NCBI GenBank assembly: GCA_023415525.1
Contig: JAEZKI010000343.1
Span: forward strand, 1 to 6,963
Origin: Bacillota bacterium
GTDB taxonomy: Bacteria > Bacillota > Clostridia > Lachnospirales > Cellulosilyticaceae
Length of the DNA stretch: 6,963 nucleotides
Direction of reading: 5' to 3'
Shown: positions 6,268 through 6,963 of the stretch, piece after piece
Position numbering within the stretch: position 1 is the stretch's first letter
Layout: every line of letters begins with the position of its first letter
Made by a program: the position numbers and the translations under genes
Notes under the pieces: model-generated
What the model was told of the DNA's origin: nothing
Database searches by the model: none
What the model saw: the letters and a program-made list of their open reading frames with translations, nothing else

Positions 6268-6849
6268 TTAACCTTGATTTGTTTTTTCTTGTTCTATAAA
6301 TTTAAAAGTTTTAATGATGAGAGGCATGTGTATACGATCAGACCAAATAATGACATAGGGATAGGTAGAGCCTTCAATAGTAAGTGGTGTTTTATACTGA
6401 ACAATAAGAGCAGCCTCACGGTCACTTAAAGGTTTAATCTGGTCAGCAGAGGGGTAAATAAGCCTAGCAGGTGAGCCATCTACAGTAAGCCTTGTTATTT
6501 GAGGGGTACTTCCATAAGGTTTGTAGGGAAGATTAATTTCATGTTGAGTTACTTCATCCAGAGTGCCTTCATTAGAGGAGAGATCACTGACTTCAAAATA
6601 GCCTGTCTTTCCTTCATACTTATCGATGTAGCGTGGGTTTTTAACCCATTCACTAGGGTATTTAAAAGAGATTTTATACTTATTGCTAATAAAAGTACTA
6701 AAAGCAGGAGAATCAGGTAAGACAAATTCTTCAGATGCAAGAGGTGCATTGCTAGGTTCCCCTTCATTTCTCTCATAAGAGCGCCTTTGTTGCTGGGTTA
6801 GTGAATTATAAGAAACAAGCCCAAGGGCCAATACTGGAAGCATATTCAT
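6268..6849 (-). CDS. Small PsbP-like domain protein of unknown function, upstream of cfa
   Basis: This is a 193-residue protein. Residues 3-14 are a short hydrophobic stretch without leading positive charges, followed by a polar linker rich in Gln, Arg, Glu and Ser (18-50). It could be a weak signal or anchor sequence. There is no cysteine, so it is not a lipoprotein. From about 55 to 186 there is one domain that begins YKISFKYPSEWVKN, continues with DKYEGKTGYFEVS and ARLIYPSADQ, then AALIVQYKTP and YVIIWSD. This resembles the PsbP/Mog1-like fold of small secreted proteins in Firmicutes, recognised by pattern only. The function is not known to me. Start: ATG 6849 has GAGGT 7 nt upstream (6861-6857). 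An ATG two codons later is the less likely alternative. The gene leads a probable operon with cfa, pointing to a role at the membrane or envelope, which is inference. Confidence 0.8.
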   Translation of the reverse strand: MNMLPVLALGLVSYNSLTQQQRRSYERNEGEPSNAPLASEEFVLPDSPAFSTFISNKYKISFKYPSEWVKNPRYIDKYEGKTGYFEVSDLSSNEGTLDEVTQHEINLPYKPYGSTPQITRLTVDGSPARLIYPSADQIKPLSDREAALIVQYKTPLTIEGSTYPYVIIWSDRIHMPLIIKTFKFIEQEKTNQG

Positions 6850-6963
6850 AATAATTACCTCACTTAAAAGAATGTTATAATATCATATTAAATGGGAAGA
6901 ATGATGGTTACTAAAAAATAGAAAATAAGTAATTGGTATACTATATCTCTGAAAAACATTTAT

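Noticed and set aside
6499..6776. Open frames on both strands inside the PsbP-like gene (6499-6720 + and 6549-6776 -)
   Set aside because: Both overlap the better supported 193-residue gene, which has a ribosome site and a recognisable domain pattern.
6874..6882. TATAAC/TATTAT as a -10 box for the PsbP-like/cfa operon on the - strand
   Set aside because: The position is plausible (25-33 nt before the ATG) but no acceptable -35 hexamer lies at the right distance, and AT-rich DNA gives such matches easily.
6934..6942. Extended -10 (TG-G-TATACT) on the + strand near the right edge, possibly for a gene beyond the window
   Set aside because: No -35 is visible 17 nt upstream and the downstream gene, if any, is outside the window.

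Overview
The window is AT-rich and has low-GC Firmicutes-style signals: strong AGGAGG-like ribosome sites, GTG/TTG starts and short A/T-rich intergenic gaps. The Asd protein is the long archaeal/fungal-type form, and it sits near a PAS-GGDEF-EAL regulator and a cfa gene. My best inference is a member of the class Clostridia, perhaps Lachnospiraceae or Cellulosilyticum-like. The sequence alone does not settle the genus.

Layout from left to right. (1) Positions 1-1023, + strand: the 3' part of a serine esterase (alpha/beta hydrolase) gene whose true start lies upstream. Its N-terminal linker is an in-frame 153-bp tandem duplication, and a Cys codon at the window edge could be a lipoprotein cysteine. 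It ends at an intrinsic terminator (1086-1114). (2) Positions 1218-2303, - strand: asd, aspartate-semialdehyde dehydrogenase, apparently monocistronic, with a good SigA-type promoter and a short leader. (3) Positions 2304-2522: a divergent intergenic region with an 11-bp perfect inverted repeat lying over the asd -35 box. (4) Positions 2523-4721, + strand: a membrane-anchored two-PAS protein with a degenerate GGDEF domain and an intact EAL domain, predicted to be a c-di-GMP phosphodiesterase. (5) Positions 4722-5037: a convergent intergenic region without a gene. It holds a long imperfect hairpin that looks like a terminator for the - strand, plus competing short pairings and an 18-bp tandem repeat. 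(6) Positions 5038-6849, - strand: a likely two-gene operon, with a small PsbP-like protein of unknown function first and a cyclopropane-fatty-acid synthase (cfa) 45 nt behind it. A small hairpin covers the cfa ribosome site.

The genes do not form one obvious pathway. Asd serves lysine/threonine/methionine synthesis, the EAL protein serves c-di-GMP signalling, and the cfa pair serves membrane lipid modification. I found no tRNA, rRNA, CRISPR array, insertion sequence or phage gene. I see no convincing undescribed multi-gene system. The parts most worth a second look are the duplicated linker of the esterase, the palindrome in the asd/EAL divergent region, the structured 4807-4946 intergenic stretch, and the hairpin over the cfa start.
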